The position numbers were made by a program, and so were the translations under genes. From positions 24,648,574 to 24,712,573 of the forward strand of contig OX579633.1 of assembly GCA_951230915.1 (NCBI GenBank): DNA of 64,000 nucleotides, read 5' to 3'. This document shows positions 36,023-47,794 of the stretch, one piece after another. Within the stretch, counting starts at the first letter, position 1. The number at the start of each line of letters is the position of its first letter. The notes below the pieces were generated by a model. The model made no database searches. It was not told the DNA's origin and saw only the letters and a program-made list of their open reading frames with translations. Source of the DNA: Antitrichia curtipendula. Lineage: Eukaryota; Streptophyta; Bryopsida; Hypnales; Leucodontaceae.

Positions 36023-37237
36023 CTAAACAAAATTTAATTCAAATGCTCGGGCAGTATGATCATCAGATCCAGAGACTATAATAGATCCATCACTTGACAA
36101 AGCTAAACCTTGAATTTTATCAGAATGACCTTGTAGTATGCGCTCACAACGTCCTGTCCTATAGTCCCATAGGCGCACTTTTCCATCTGAAGAACCTGAA
36201 CAAATGAGTTGTGATGTAGGACACCATTGAAGTTGTAGAACCTCATGTTCATGCTCACAAATGTTGCGAATTGTGGAAGTTTGTACATCCCAAACAATGA
36301 GTTGTCCATCAAGTGCACACGTTGCAACCAAATTAGAGATTGCTCCAGATAAGAAAGTAGCGCACTGTATTGAGTCCAAGTGACCAGTAAGAGTGGCAAT
36401 CGGAATCCCACTTTGAATGTTCACAAGACAAACTTTGGTATCTGTGGAGCCGGTAATGGCCAAACGAGAGTCATTGGAGATGCTTACACATGTCAAAACC
36501 TCAAAGTGGAATCGGTGCCCTGGCTCAACAACATGAATGCTATTGCTTCCACTTGATCCTGAAGTTCTCCATATTCGCAAGCTTCCGTCCTCCGACCCTG
36601 TACAAATAAATTCTCCATCTGGAGTAAAACTACCACAAGTCACCATTCCATTGTGGCCTAGCAACACTTGCATACAAGAGCCTGTACTTGGATTCCATAA
36701 CCATGATGAGAAATCATCAGAGCCTGCAAGCAAAAGGTGCCCTTGAGGGTGCCATTGCAACCACTCGATTGTTCCTGAAGGTCCTTCAAGCTTTTGCTTC
36801 AAGGTAGCGGAAGAGCTCTCCCAAATATTCACAATACCATCCATTCCTCCTGATGCCAAGAGCCTACCATCTCTACTAAATTCCAAGGATGTCACCGAGT
36901 CTGTATGTCCCTCCAATTTGTGGTGAACCTCTCCATCTCCGACTTGCCATAGATACACAAGGTCATCCTCACCTCCTGTTGCCACTTGCCTAGAATTCAA
37001 TATGGGATTACAAGCCACAGAGTGAATAGGCCTTTGATGGCCTAAAAAACAATGAATAGAATCATCAATCTCGTTAGTAAATGTTGCTTCATAATCTTCT
37101 ATTCTTGATTGGTCTTCATCATCAGATTCACTTGCATCTGGCAACTCTTCTTCATCAAGATCAATCACGTTTATGATATCATCCTCATTGTTGATATGGT
37201 TGTGTGGATAATTATCACGCGAGTTGTTCCCAGCCAT
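36023..37237 (-). CDS. AAMP: AAMP/Sqt1-like WD40-repeat protein (intronless), left copy
   Basis: A single uninterrupted 404-codon ORF. The N-terminus is acidic (residues ~17-50, LDEEELPDASESDDED), followed by about eight WD40 repeats (GHQRPIHSVACNP, GHTDSVTSLEFS, IEWLQWHPQGHLLLAGSDD, GHNGMVTCGSFTPDGEF, GHLDSIQC, LQLQWCPTSQLICSGSSDG, GHSDKIQGLALS). The acidic leader and the IEWLQWHP repeat are typical of the AAMP family; yeast Sqt1 is a ribosome-assembly relative, so a ribosome-related role is plausible but inferred. The whole CDS lies in one exon, so it may be a retrocopy or an ancestrally intronless gene. Residue 14 is His here and Arg in the mirror copy at 58086. A TATA-like AT stretch lies just upstream. 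Confidence 0.9.
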   Translation of the reverse strand: MAGNNSRDNYPHNHINNEDDIINVIDLDEEELPDASESDDEDQSRIEDYEATFTNEIDDSIHCFLGHQRPIHSVACNPILNSRQVATGGEDDLVYLWQVGDGEVHHKLEGHTDSVTSLEFSRDGRLLASGGMDGIVNIWESSSATLKQKLEGPSGTIEWLQWHPQGHLLLAGSDDFSSWLWNPSTGSCMQVLLGHNGMVTCGSFTPDGEFICTGSEDGSLRIWRTSGSSGSNSIHVVEPGHRFHFEVLTCVSISNDSRLAITGSTDTKVCLVNIQSGIPIATLTGHLDSIQCATFLSGAISNLVATCALDGQLIVWDVQTSTIRNICEHEHEVLQLQWCPTSQLICSGSSDGKVRLWDYRTGRCERILQGHSDKIQGLALSSDGSIIVSGSDDHTARAFELNFV

Positions 37238-37499
37238 GTGGTTGCACTATGGTTATTAAATATATAAAAGCTTGAAGTTAATGCAATTGAATTTTCTTGA
37301 CAAACTAAAGGAACACAATTGTAATGTAGCATAAATGACTAGTCTAGGACTTTACTTTTACTTTTGGCATTCTATTTGTGGTTCCATCTAGTCTACCAAT
37401 TTTTCAAGTGATAGTCTTAATCAATTTAAGTCTTCGTACTCATCTTTATGAATATAAATATGTATATATAGAGAGAAAGAGATGAATATATAGTTAGAT

Positions 37500-37600
37500 A
37501 TAAATTTACATATTTATATAAATATAAATATAAATATGAATATTATAAATATAAATATGAATATTATAAATATAAATATAAATATTATAAATATAATTTT
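37500..37600 (+). repeat. AT minisatellite, 21-bp unit, left copy (two full units)
   Basis: Units of the type ATAAATATAAATATGAATATT. There are two GAATATT-bearing units here, against four in the mirror at 57684-57812, a 42-bp length difference. Confidence 0.85.
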
Positions 37601-37626
37601 TTTTACTTTAATTGTTGCTCACTAAA

Positions 37627-37670
37627 GATGGAAAATAAATAAAACGTGGATGGAAAATAAATAAAACGTG
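37627..37670 (+). repeat. 22-bp tandem duplication, left arm only
   Basis: GATGGAAAATAAATAAAACG plus TG occurs twice in tandem (37627 and 37649), followed by a partial third unit. The mirrored arm (about 57620-57655) has a single copy. Confidence 0.9.
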
Positions 37671-40190
37671 GATGGAAAATTTGGACAATCATTAGATTTA
37701 ATGGTTAATAAGTGGATGGAGTGAATGTTAGGTGAAGTCTTATGTATAAACTTATATAGGGCTTTTAGAGTGGTGAAGTAGATCACTTCCACTACCATTC
37801 AGCCTAGAGTCTAGGTTGAAGTTAGAATTGTTGACATCTAAGCCATATAATTCTATCATTATATTTCTTGCAAAGGCCTTGGTTTTTGTATTCAACTACT
37901 AATCAAATCAATCTTCATCTTCTTTTTACTTGCTATTAGATGAAATCAATGCATTTGCAAATGTTGTTATGGATTTTTGAATTGTGGAATCAAGCTAGAA
38001 TGTGTTGGGAGGTTGTTGTGTTGCAATGGAGGTGCATGTTATGAATCCTTTCAATCAAGTCCCTTTAAAAACCATGAAGTCCTGCAATTTGTATGCAACT
38101 TGCTAAGAAGTTGAGCATTGCAACTCTATTTTTATTCTTCAATGGCAACAATCTAAAATCTAACTAGAAATTATTTACTAGTACATCCTTTCCTATAGGG
38201 TTGTCTTGTCCAATTACTCAACAAAACATCAAACATGACATCAAAGATAAACAACATTCCCTCGTCTATCATAAAAGCATGTTGTTAAAATATGCTCAAG
38301 ATATTTGAGATTATTTTATTCAAGTTGTCTAACGTACTAGAGCTAGTTGAAGAGCAAGACAAGCATCAAACAAGGCAACTCAACACACATTGCTGAAAAT
38401 GTATCGAATAAGACAACCATGCTTCTCTATTGCAAGTATTTATATCATGACCATACATCAAAGTCAGACACCCTTCCTATGTGATTAATTGTTGTGCACA
38501 AAAGCTTGAAAAGGTAATGTTTAGGTGGCTTGTGTATCAACTTTTGAGTCATCAATTCTTCCTCCATCCCTTTGAATTGAGCTTACAATCTTTGGACTTG
38601 TTAACTACATGCTAGTCAATTCAAAGTTTTGTAGCAAACTAAAGTACATGAAGTGTGACTTGATGCACTTCCACTAAATCATCAACTCAATTTCTACTGT
38701 ACAATATTGAATCTTGGTTCAAATGCTCATGAAAAAATATCCTACATAGACAATGTATGTACTAAGTCTAAAAAAATTGTTGAAAAGTCTATAATTACAG
38801 TCTTGCATACATTCTTCTTTTATTCCACAACCATGATAGGTCACAATATAGATTATTAAATTATGTTTATAATAGATTTGTCACATCTTAATGTAAACTT
38901 CAAGAAGATTATTTTTTCATTAATCAAACAAATTTTTACTTTTTAAAAGTAAAATGTTAATTTTTAAAGAATTTTTAAAGAATATTTTGGTGTTTGATCT
39001 TCATCATTTTAAAATCATCACTGATAAATTTTAACCATCTAATTGGCCACATGTTTAACCACCTTAGAAATAAACATCTCTTTGATAAAAAAAATTCTTA
39101 AAAGTTGTTGAATTACATATAAACATAGTAAACTAAAGAATGTTTTCATCTACAAAACATGTGAGTGATTACTCAACTTTTTTGCAATTCAATAGCAACC
39201 TTTGTTACAAGTGAAGTATAGTATATTTGTGGCTTGGGTTATTCACAAGCGGTTACTTTAGAAACAACATGAGACCTACTATAGGATACAATTTAAATGT
39301 TGGAGTAAATAGTTTAAAAAATATTCAAATTACTATAGCTTCATTTTTTTGAAGCATATTGTATTATAACTATTATATAGTACATTGTAATGATCCATAG
39401 TACATAATTTGTAAATCTACACAAAGGATAGTCTAGAGGGAAGGGGAGGAACTTACATGAAGAATTTTTATTTTCCACTAGCAAATAAACTTTTCATTTT
39501 GGGTTGTTATTTGTTTTTTTGCTCAAATTCAAATTTGTGGTGGGCAGTTTTCAAACACACGTTGTATTCATGCAAGAAGGTAGGATGTAGTCATTGAAGC
39601 ATCCAATATAATATTACTTACAGTGGAGGTTTTAATTTTTGTGTTTTTTTCTCCTATTATACATATACGATTCATTTGTATGATTTGATTGTATGAATTA
39701 TTTGATACATGACATTTGTGTATGTGTTGTTTGTATGTGTGGGTTCCGTTCAATGGTAGTTAGAATGTATATATTATACTAATCAAACCTAAATCCACGT
39801 ATGAAAATTTGAATTACAATAGGAACATGATTAAATGCCTTAAATTCCAATATTAACTACCCTAAAGTGTAGGAAAATGGGCAATAAGTACAAGTAGAAA
39901 AAATATAGGGACATGTCTAGTTAAATAGCCTCCATAATAAAAAGTTATGAAGCACATATATATGGATTACAAAGTATAGTGAAATACCCGGAATCTGTAA
40001 ATTGAGCCACTCATTCCCTTTGAAGTGATATTCTTTCTTTCCAATATAGTCAACCTTGGGATTTGGATACAATATATAAATTATTATAGCAATGATACTG
40101 ATTAGCACTATTATTTTAAAAAAATACCAATTGTATTGGTTTGTACTACACAATACAAATTTATCAATATTTAGGGATTAACATCTAAAG

Positions 40191-40910
40191 TTCCAAGGCC
40201 TTTTTTCCACCAAATTCTATTCAAAATTATTATTTCTATTGCAAAGTGAAAAAACTTTAGAAATTGATTTTTTGCATATCTAACTATAGTCCAGATCTTG
40301 CACTAGACTAGTATAAAAATGTATATAAGAAATTTCAGAAACTTTGACCAGGTGGATTGCAAGACATTTGCATTTGAAGTGAAGAAAAACAGGGTTTTTT
40401 GCACCTTATCTAACTAGATTTTAAGGTTTTGAATCTTTTTAGCTTAATATTTTTGCTACCAATATTGAATTAATTGTTTAATATTGAATAATTGATTTTA
40501 AAGTCTAAGAATAAATAAAATGAAAACACACTTGATTTTCATTTTTTGAAAAATTATTATGTAGAAGTAGGTACAAGACTAAATCATTACTAGGTCTAAG
40601 ATAGAATTGAAATACCATAATCCAATGGTGATATCATTCTAGCAAGTACACTAAACCTTGTTGGCCTTTTTTTTGAAAATTGTGAAAACTGAGTTCAAAA
40701 TGAATCTTATAAGTTATTTTTCAATAAACAACTTAAATTGCTTGAGAAATAAGATTGTCCATAATTTCTCATCATTAGTCCAAAATAGAATAAATCAAAT
40801 CTTTCCATATAGACAAAAACACTTTCTATGGGAACAAAATTTAAAAAAATTTATTTTCTCTTTCTTAAATTCTTTTTGTGTTGTCCAACGACAACCATTA
40901 TGAACTTACA
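40191..40910 (+). repeat. Degenerate ~720-bp direct repeat, copy 1
   Basis: It starts CCAAGGCCTTTTTTCCA, then TTTCTATTGCAAAG, TTGCATATCTAA, ACTAGTATAA, GATTGCAAGA-ATTTGCAT, GTAGAAGTAGG and TGTCCATAA-TT-TCATCA, in the same order as copy 2 at 42780. No ORF. The mirror is at 54393-55112. Confidence 0.75.
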
Positions 40911-41214
40911 GTGGCACAACTTTTGTACCTAGGCACTAATTCCAATAAAAAATTGTATTATCAAAATGCTAGTGTATTTTTTATCTTCCAAAAAAGGTTC
41001 AGGATCTGATCACAACAAAAAATGAGATTGTAGGACAGTAGGAGTCTATCTAAAATCCATTTTGTCTTCTAAGGGGACAATAGGACTTTTGAGGGTTGAT
41101 GAATATATAGAACTTATAACTGTGTAACCATCTTCAGTATCCTTAGTTTTGTAGAATATAAGTTTTGTATTGCTAGTCATATAAATAGAGACTTTTTTTT
41201 TTATGTTTTCCAAA

Positions 41215-41340
41215 ATGAAATCACTTTTCTTCAATAAGTCATACAATTTTTGTGTGTGAAAATTTGAAATTACCATGAATTTATGAAAAGTGAAGAAAAT
41301 TCATATCAAATAGAAAACATGTTTAAACATATGAAACTCA
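41215..41340 (+). repeat. Dispersed AT-rich repeat, copy D
   Basis: ATGAAATCACTTTTC, then AAAATTTGAAATTACCATGAAT, GAAAATTCATATCAAATA and ACATGTTT follow the same order as copies at 9307 and 10303. The mirror is at 53963-54088. Confidence 0.5.
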
Positions 41341-42779
41341 ACCATATGCATAATTCATACTTGGCTATTAGGGTTGGCAAAAAATAATTTAAAAAATAGA
41401 TGTTAGAATTTTAGGAAAATTGAATTTTCAAATTCTGACATAGAGAAAATTCAAAATTTGATGATGCATCCCTATTTTAGGCATCTTGTGAATTTGTTTT
41501 TTAAATTTAATTAAACATTCAATATAAAATATTGACCATAATAGCTGGGTACAATATAATAGTTTACTTTGTCATAATATACATCAAATTTTCATATCAT
41601 TGTATATATATATAAAAACAACTAAATGTGGTTAGTACTAGGCCCAAATTACATTATAAAAAATACATACCTATAGTGTATTTTTAAAATTTTAATTATA
41701 AATAAAAACTAAAATTAATAATGTTCAAATCATTAAAGTTACTTTAAAGGTCATGAAGTTTCACCTTCCATTTGGTTCCTAGTTTTATATCTTATGCTAA
41801 ATTGCATTTGAATATTTTTTTTCTTAATTTTATTTTCAAAATGACAATAAGATATTACTGCATGTAGTCAAATTAATTTGCCTTCTTTTTAAATTGAGGT
41901 TTACATACCATTTGTGCAAGATGAGAAGATCAAAATTTTCTTATACCACTTGAAATGCATATTGAAAGTATCAAAATACAACCCAATCAACTTGATATGT
42001 AAAGGACAAAGTGATTGTTCAACATACGCAAGAAATATCAGATAGTTGGGTACAATGTCAATTTTGGTTGGATGCTTATGAAATTTTGATACAAGATGTG
42101 AATATGCACCTCCTTGGTGGAAATGTAGTATTTTTTTTAATTCGATGCCTGGATCAAGAATTATATGCCTTGAATTTTTTGGGTAGCCCGACAACTTTGG
42201 GTGGCATTGCAAAACTCTTTTATACTTAAATTTGAAATTGACACATATATAACTAATATGCTATTGGATGAAACAATCCTCTCAAACCTCATGTATAGTC
42301 CAAAAATCTCACTCAAGGAGGAGTTAAGTATGTTGTCTCTATTAAGTGCGGTAAAAAAATCTTTTTGTTTCTAACTTTAAATGTTATAATTTTTCAATCT
42401 ATACGATCAAAGTTTCTTCATTCCCATAGTCATCTAGTACAAGTTTGTGTATTTGAATTTTTTTTTAATTCATTTTATTTTCACTACTCTAAAATGTAAC
42501 ATTTCTTGACAATTTTTGTCCAAAATGTGCCTTGATCTTTTAAAAATTAAATCCAATTGGCCTATGCAATATTATCAACAAAAATAAATATGGATAGAGA
42601 TGAAGTGACAATGATAGAGATAATTATAAAAATTATAATTTATATTTAAAATTATTTTAGGAGAATTCAATGGAATTATAGTCTATAGAATCTAATTTTT
42701 AATATTTTTTAATATCAATATTTTGCAATATTTTCTATTTCATCATTTTAAAATTTATTTATTTATTCCTATCTTGACC

Positions 42780-43510
42780 CCTAAAGAACCAAGGCCTTTT
42801 TCCATCAAAAAACACTCAAAACTACCATTTCTATTGCAAAAAGAAAAAAAACTTTAAAACTTTCTTTTTTTTGCATATCTAATCATAGGATCTTATACTA
42901 CACTAGTATAAGAATGTCTGGAAGAAATTTCAGAAATTTTGACCACATAGATTGCAAGATATTTGCATCCAAAGTGAAAAAAAAAAAGTTTTTTGCAACT
43001 TGATTGACTAGATTTTTTTGCTTTGAATCTTCTTAGCTGAATTTTTTTGTAGTACTAGTTTAATTTGATTTTCTAAGTTTTTATATTGAGTAGTTGAATT
43101 AAGAATTAAAAAAAGAATTCAAGGAAAAAACACTTAATTTTTACTCATTAAAAAATTATTAAGTAGAAGTAGGTTCATGATTGAAGGAATAACTAAATTT
43201 TTAATAGGCTCTAAGATGGACTTGAAATACACTAATTTCAACAGTGAGATTATTCTAGAAAGCAAATTTAACCTTGCCTAACAATTCTTTTAGAAAATTG
43301 TAAAAATTGCATTCATAAATGAATCCTATAAATTATTTTTTCAAGAAGATGCTTAGATTGCCCCCCAAAATAAGAGTGTCCATAACTTTCTCATCACTAA
43401 TCCATATAGAATGAATCAAAGCTTCAAATGTAGACAAAAATATAAAAATTTAAGGAAAATAATTTACAAATTTTTATTTTGACTTCTTGTGAATTTTTGT
43501 GTTGCACACC
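42780..43510 (+). repeat. Degenerate ~720-bp direct repeat, copy 2
   Basis: It is collinear with copy 1 (40191), about 2.6 kb downstream, with many substitutions and small indels. No target-site duplication or terminal repeat was found. The mirror is at 51793-52523. Confidence 0.75.
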
Positions 43511-44227
43511 AACCTCCATTTTTGGCTTATTTTGCCATAATATTTTTGCCTGCACATCAATTGAAAAGAAAATTATATATCCATGAAGCTCTTGCAAAAT
43601 CACATATCCTCAAAAAATTTCAAAAACATTCACTACAAATTGAGACAATAGGAACCTACCTGAACCCAAATTGTCCCATGAGAAGACAAACAAACCTTTA
43701 GGGGTTAATTTTCTTAAGTTGACTTTTACTCTACTTTTTATTTACTTTCATTTTTATTTCTTATGCATGTGCACACCTTTTCCTTAATTGTTTTAATTAT
43801 CATCTTTACTTTTTATATCCTTTAACGGATTGAAGATTTGAAGAGCTGACTTTATATATTTTTTGTATTAGTTTTTATTTTATTGGTTACCTCTCCCAGC
43901 ACTTTTAACTACTACGTGCGAGTAATGCATTTCAGGACAAAATCAAGCTAGAGTTTCAGCCGAGCCTACAGACCAAAATTTGGATGAAAATCTGTATTTT
44001 TCGTCCTCCAGGGCATCTGAAAGTCATCCGTCGACCGAAACAAAGCTTGCCATGAACCAAAGTCATCTTGACGAACATGAAGTTGTAGTTGACGCACGGT
44101 TGTGTTTCCGAAGCTCGCCACATGAATGCTGTGAATTGCTGAATTTTGAGCAGGTTGGCACCCTGATTCTAGCGGCGTTGATCGTGTTGCAGGGCTCGCG
44201 GTCTTCAGCATCTTGTTAGTTTCAAAC

Positions 44228-44422
44228 ATGGGACGCACACGGCAGGTATTGAGGTGGAAGGGAGAGAAGATACAAGCTGAGGAGGAGAGCTCGAGCTCGG
44301 ACGAGGAGGAGAGCTCGGACGAGGAGAGCCTTGAAGGGATGACGAAACAACTCTTGATCGTATGTGGCGCAGCAGTCTTGGTCATCGTAGCGTTCGTGCT
44401 AAAGCGAAGAAGCTCGCGTTAG
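44228..44422 (+). CDS. Possible small acidic, C-terminally anchored membrane protein, left copy
   Basis: A 64-codon ORF in a GC-richer island that begins at about 43930. The product is basic at the start (MGRTRQVLRWKGEK), then a run of Glu/Asp/Ser (EEESSSSDEEESSDEES), then one hydrophobic helix (LLIVCGAAVLVIVAFVL) and a KRRSSR tail: a tail-anchored layout. The frame is open upstream to about 44148 and includes another hydrophobic stretch (LAVFSILLVSN) directly before the ATG, so the real protein may start in an upstream exon and have two membrane segments. Another plus-strand frame at 43936-44153, bounded by an acceptor and a GT, may be an exon of the same or another gene. I do not recognise the family. 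Confidence 0.4.
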   Translation: MGRTRQVLRWKGEKIQAEEESSSSDEEESSDEESLEGMTKQLLIVCGAAVLVIVAFVLKRRSSR

Positions 44423-46726
44423 CCGCATGTTCTCTTTTGGCCATAATTCTGCATTCATTTGTTAGTTTCATTTGTTAGTTTTATTTGTTAGTTTCAGCGA
44501 TTCCTTCGCTTCGGTCAAGTGAAAGCACGGGAGGCGAGTGGTCATCGCCTGCACTTCTCCAAACTCGCCGCAGCAGCTTGACGGCCGAGCTTGCTGCTCG
44601 TGCACTGCTTCACAAACAGGTCGACTGTGCATGGTTAACTGCTCGCTGGTGAGAAGATCGTCAGATCCTGCTTCATGAATTTGGATCGTCCCTCGTTATT
44701 GTTTAAATTAATCTCATGTACCGCTAGTGAATGGTGAATTGATATTTCATTTCTGCTTTGGTTATAACTTATAAGAGCTATTCCACATCGCGTTAATGTC
44801 TGTCTGCACTTAGAGAATCCTTAATTCGGCTTTCACTTTCACTTCGCGCTTGCGGAAATTGTTTGTTCTGCCTTATATCTCATCACAATTATCTCCATGC
44901 ATCGTGCTAAGAAATTTCTCGTGGTCATCATGTCCTGCTTCGCAATTGCTAGTTAGCCTCTAAATCTATTCGTCCATGGCATCTATAGCATGAACAAATC
45001 TTCGGAAGCCAATTCGTTCATCAATGACGTCTCACTTTTTAATTAAATTGTATTTGAGCAATTCCTGAGCGCTTGAATAGCTGCGTAAACTTTGGGAATT
45101 TTCCAGTCCGTCTCGTTGATAGCAGAGGAGAAATATATGATATTCCTCAAGATCGAGAGACAAACTAGATAATTAAGCAGTGCTCAGAGTTTATCGTGAA
45201 GCTGTGAGCGCAGTAGCTGAGTGGAAGAGCTAGGTGAGCGCGTAGCTATGGTAATTCCTAGTGATAAGTATAGAAGCATACCGACCTTGAGGCTCTGAAT
45301 ACCCAGTGCTTGGAGGGACTCAGAGGAGAGAGATTTTTTCTTATGTCTTTGCTTGACGGCATATGCTTAATTGGCGTTCACCATTGCTGGAACTTGTGGA
45401 ATTGCGTCCTCAAGTGGTAATGGTTCTGTTTTTCAAAGTCGCAAGGAGAAAAAGACAGTGTAGACTCGGTAGGATAGTTTGGCACATTAGTCGCATCTAT
45501 GAGATCTCTTTGAAGATGTTCCGGCATGCTCAGATGAAAGTGGTAGGTGCATGCGAGTGAATAGATCGAATTATCTAAGTACGTAAGAGTATACTAAAAT
45601 GATTTACGTGTTTGTGTAGGCCTCGAGAGATTCATTCTCTTCTTCGAAGTCAGGAAAAGGTTAGCTGGTTGCAAACAAGCACGATTTCTTCTTCCTGCGA
45701 AATTTACTTAGAAGCATTAGGATTATTGAGTGGACAGTTCACCTAATTTTTCTCTGATTTTCCGTTGGTCTTCTGGTGGTACGGTCCTAGACACTAAGAA
45801 TCCAGAAGCGAGAAAGCACTGATAGAAAATTTAGGTTCAGGCATCAGCTCAGCTGCGTCACTCCTGTAAATCCGCTTGCCATCGTTGCGAGACGCAGACT
45901 TTGCTGACGATCGCTAGGATCTGCGCAGATCCAAAACACTCCTGAATAGATTGCATGCGCTTACTTTTCCAGTATGGAGAGGACGGACACGTCAGCAATT
46001 TGAGGTTTCATTCTCATCCTAAACCTGCAATTCCCTACGCTAACCATTCTGAACTACGTTTATCCATTGAAATGTACTGCATTACAGTTTATACTTATCC
46101 AGTAGAAAATTCTGTCAGTGGCATTTGAGCATAGTAAGAGTAATCTAAACTGCCTTCTAACAATCCGGCAGTATTTTGCCGAATTTGTCTCGACACGAAG
46201 ATTCTAATGCCCTAATGTGAATCGCATTGGTGTGTCCACTCGGAAATTTGTGTATTAAATCAAAATATATTAGAAATTGTAATAGTATCCAAGAAATTCG
46301 ATCCAGTCTCCCTGAGTTCTGAAGTCTTTAAGGTGGAGCTAACCTTTTGCAATGATTGAACTATAAACTTTGGTGCTAATCGGAACACCATCCCTAGGTT
46401 CATTCGAGGGTCGAATCCAGTAGCAATAAACTTCATGAATCACTCCGGGAATAATCCTCGATCCGTCACCTTACAGACCTCGAGGTTCAAAGCGTTTTGC
46501 TGAGCTAGGTTTCTCGGAAATAAATCTGCCCTGCTGAGACATATTCTGTGACATGATGCTCTCTACTACATGCAAGAATTCTATGGCGACTTGGCACGAA
46601 TCGCTTATGATCTATCATAATTTTCGATTATCTTCATCGAATACTATAATCGCATTGAATAGATCTCTCGAAGTAATTGTTCTCGATTATCAAAAATGAG
46701 GCTGTGGCGGACTTTTGAATCTGCAG
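44423..46726. other. Spacer upstream of the CCCH/LOTUS exon
   Basis: Moderate GC, with no ORF showing family motifs. It probably contains the 5' UTR exons and introns of the CCCH/LOTUS gene, because the coding exon at 46727 opens with an acceptor and needs an upstream exon. Short GTTAGTTTCATTT repeats lie at about 44460-44495. Confidence 0.45.
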
Positions 46727-47594
46727 GTCAAGTTCGGTGATACTTTCGAAATCTGAGGCGACGTGCCGCTACTACACAATGCCAGGAGGGTGTGCTCATG
46801 GAGAGAAAGGCCTATTCTCGCATCCACCAAATGCATCCAGTGTCTCTCCTGATCACTTTGTTTCACAATCCGTCATGCGAGGGGCGCCATCCAATACTCC
46901 GCTCGCAAGGAAACCGACGTGGTCGAACACTTTCAAGGAGTGGCTTCCAGAATTCCTGTCGAGAGTCTCTACGCGGTTGAAGGATGGAGAGTGGTATCCA
47001 CTATCTTCTCTCAAAGGAGATTACAGAGCAATATGCGGTTTGGAGCTCGATCGTGCCTCACTAGGGTTCGAGAAGGTCGGCGACTGTGCTCGATCATTCC
47101 CAGAGTTCTGCAGAATGAAGATTGTTCCCGTGGGCAGGGGACCTGCCACTCATATGGTTCTACTTCTACCTATGAACCGAAACATCCCCTCAGCAGCTGG
47201 TCGGCGAAATCATTCAAACATTACAACCCGTTCCTTAGTGGACAGTACACGCTCTTACGCAGAGGTCGCCTGCCACGGTTCAGCTGCTAGACTCGGCAGG
47301 TCTGATGCAGCACCGCCCTCTAATGCTGCTTTCTGTACAAGCGGTTCTAATCTCGGTCATCAAGGAAAGCATGTAGGAGCTCCAGCACCATCAGGAGGAA
47401 TGACCTCTTCGACTGACCATAAGTCAGCTTTCTCTTATGGCCTTCATCAGGGCTTGTCGTTGAGGGCACACAAATCCAGTACTGCAGTAGCAGGCGATAA
47501 TGCAGACCTGAAAGCAACATGTGATGGGCCACCGAAAACTTCGTTGACCCATTCTGACGGACATAGCCGGAGTGGATCAAACAGCGGAACCCCA
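46727..47594 (+). CDS. CCCH-like zinc finger plus LOTUS/OST-HTH domain protein, left copy, truncated by the gap
   Basis: The exon follows an acceptor (TCTGCAG) ending at 46726, is in phase 2 and stays open to the N block. It begins with a CCCH-like motif, C-X8-C-X5-G-X3-H (CRYYTMPGGCAHGEKGLFSH), in which the third cysteine is Gly (GGC). About 45 residues later a LOTUS/OST-HTH fold candidate runs from FKEWLPEFLSRV through WYPLSSLKGDYRAICG, LGFEKVGDCARSFPEF to ATHMVLLL. LOTUS domains bind RNA or DEAD-box helicases. A Ser/Gly/Ala-rich linker follows up to the gap. The first coding exon was not located, and the 3' part is missing. The same exon reads in from the other side of the gap. Confidence 0.65.
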
Positions 47595-47794
47595 NNNNNN
47601 NNNNNNNNNNNNNNNNNNNNNNNNNNNNNNNNNNNNNNNNNNNNNNNNNNNNNNNNNNNNNNNNNNNNNNNNNNNNNNNNNNNNNNNNNNNNNNNNNNNN
47701 NNNNNNNNNNNNNNNNNNNNNNNNNNNNNNNNNNNNNNNNNNNNNNNNNNNNNNNNNNNNNNNNNNNNNNNNNNNNNNNNNNNNNNNNNNNNNN
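47595..47794. other. Assembly gap, 200 N
   Basis: Exactly 200 unspecified bases lie at the centre of the inverted duplication. A round fixed length is typical of a scaffolding placeholder, not a measured distance. Any frames crossing it are meaningless. Confidence 0.98.

Larger units (their letters stand above)
37238..43935. other. AT-rich, gene-free region
   Basis: About 6.7 kb with frequent poly-A/T runs, a minisatellite, a 22-bp tandem repeat, a ~720-bp degenerate direct repeat and one dispersed repeat copy, each listed separately. ORFs such as those at 41901-42212 show no family motif and I do not support them. The whole region is mirrored at 51368-58085. Confidence 0.6.

Noticed and set aside
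41901..42212. 103-codon minus-strand ORF and its plus-strand shadow (mirrored at 53091-53402)
   Set aside because: AT-rich background, no recognisable motif, no start context. It might be an old transposon fragment but nothing shows it.
45208..45260. tRNA-like D-arm words (GTAGCTGAGTGGAAGAGC) and a GGTCGAATCC word near 46409
   Set aside because: The two words are more than 1 kb apart and no cloverleaf with an acceptor stem can be drawn around either.
45363..45560. 65-codon plus-strand ORF upstream of the CCCH/LOTUS exon (mirrored at 49743-49940)
   Set aside because: No motif and no splice link to the exon at 46727. It is most likely UTR or intron sequence.
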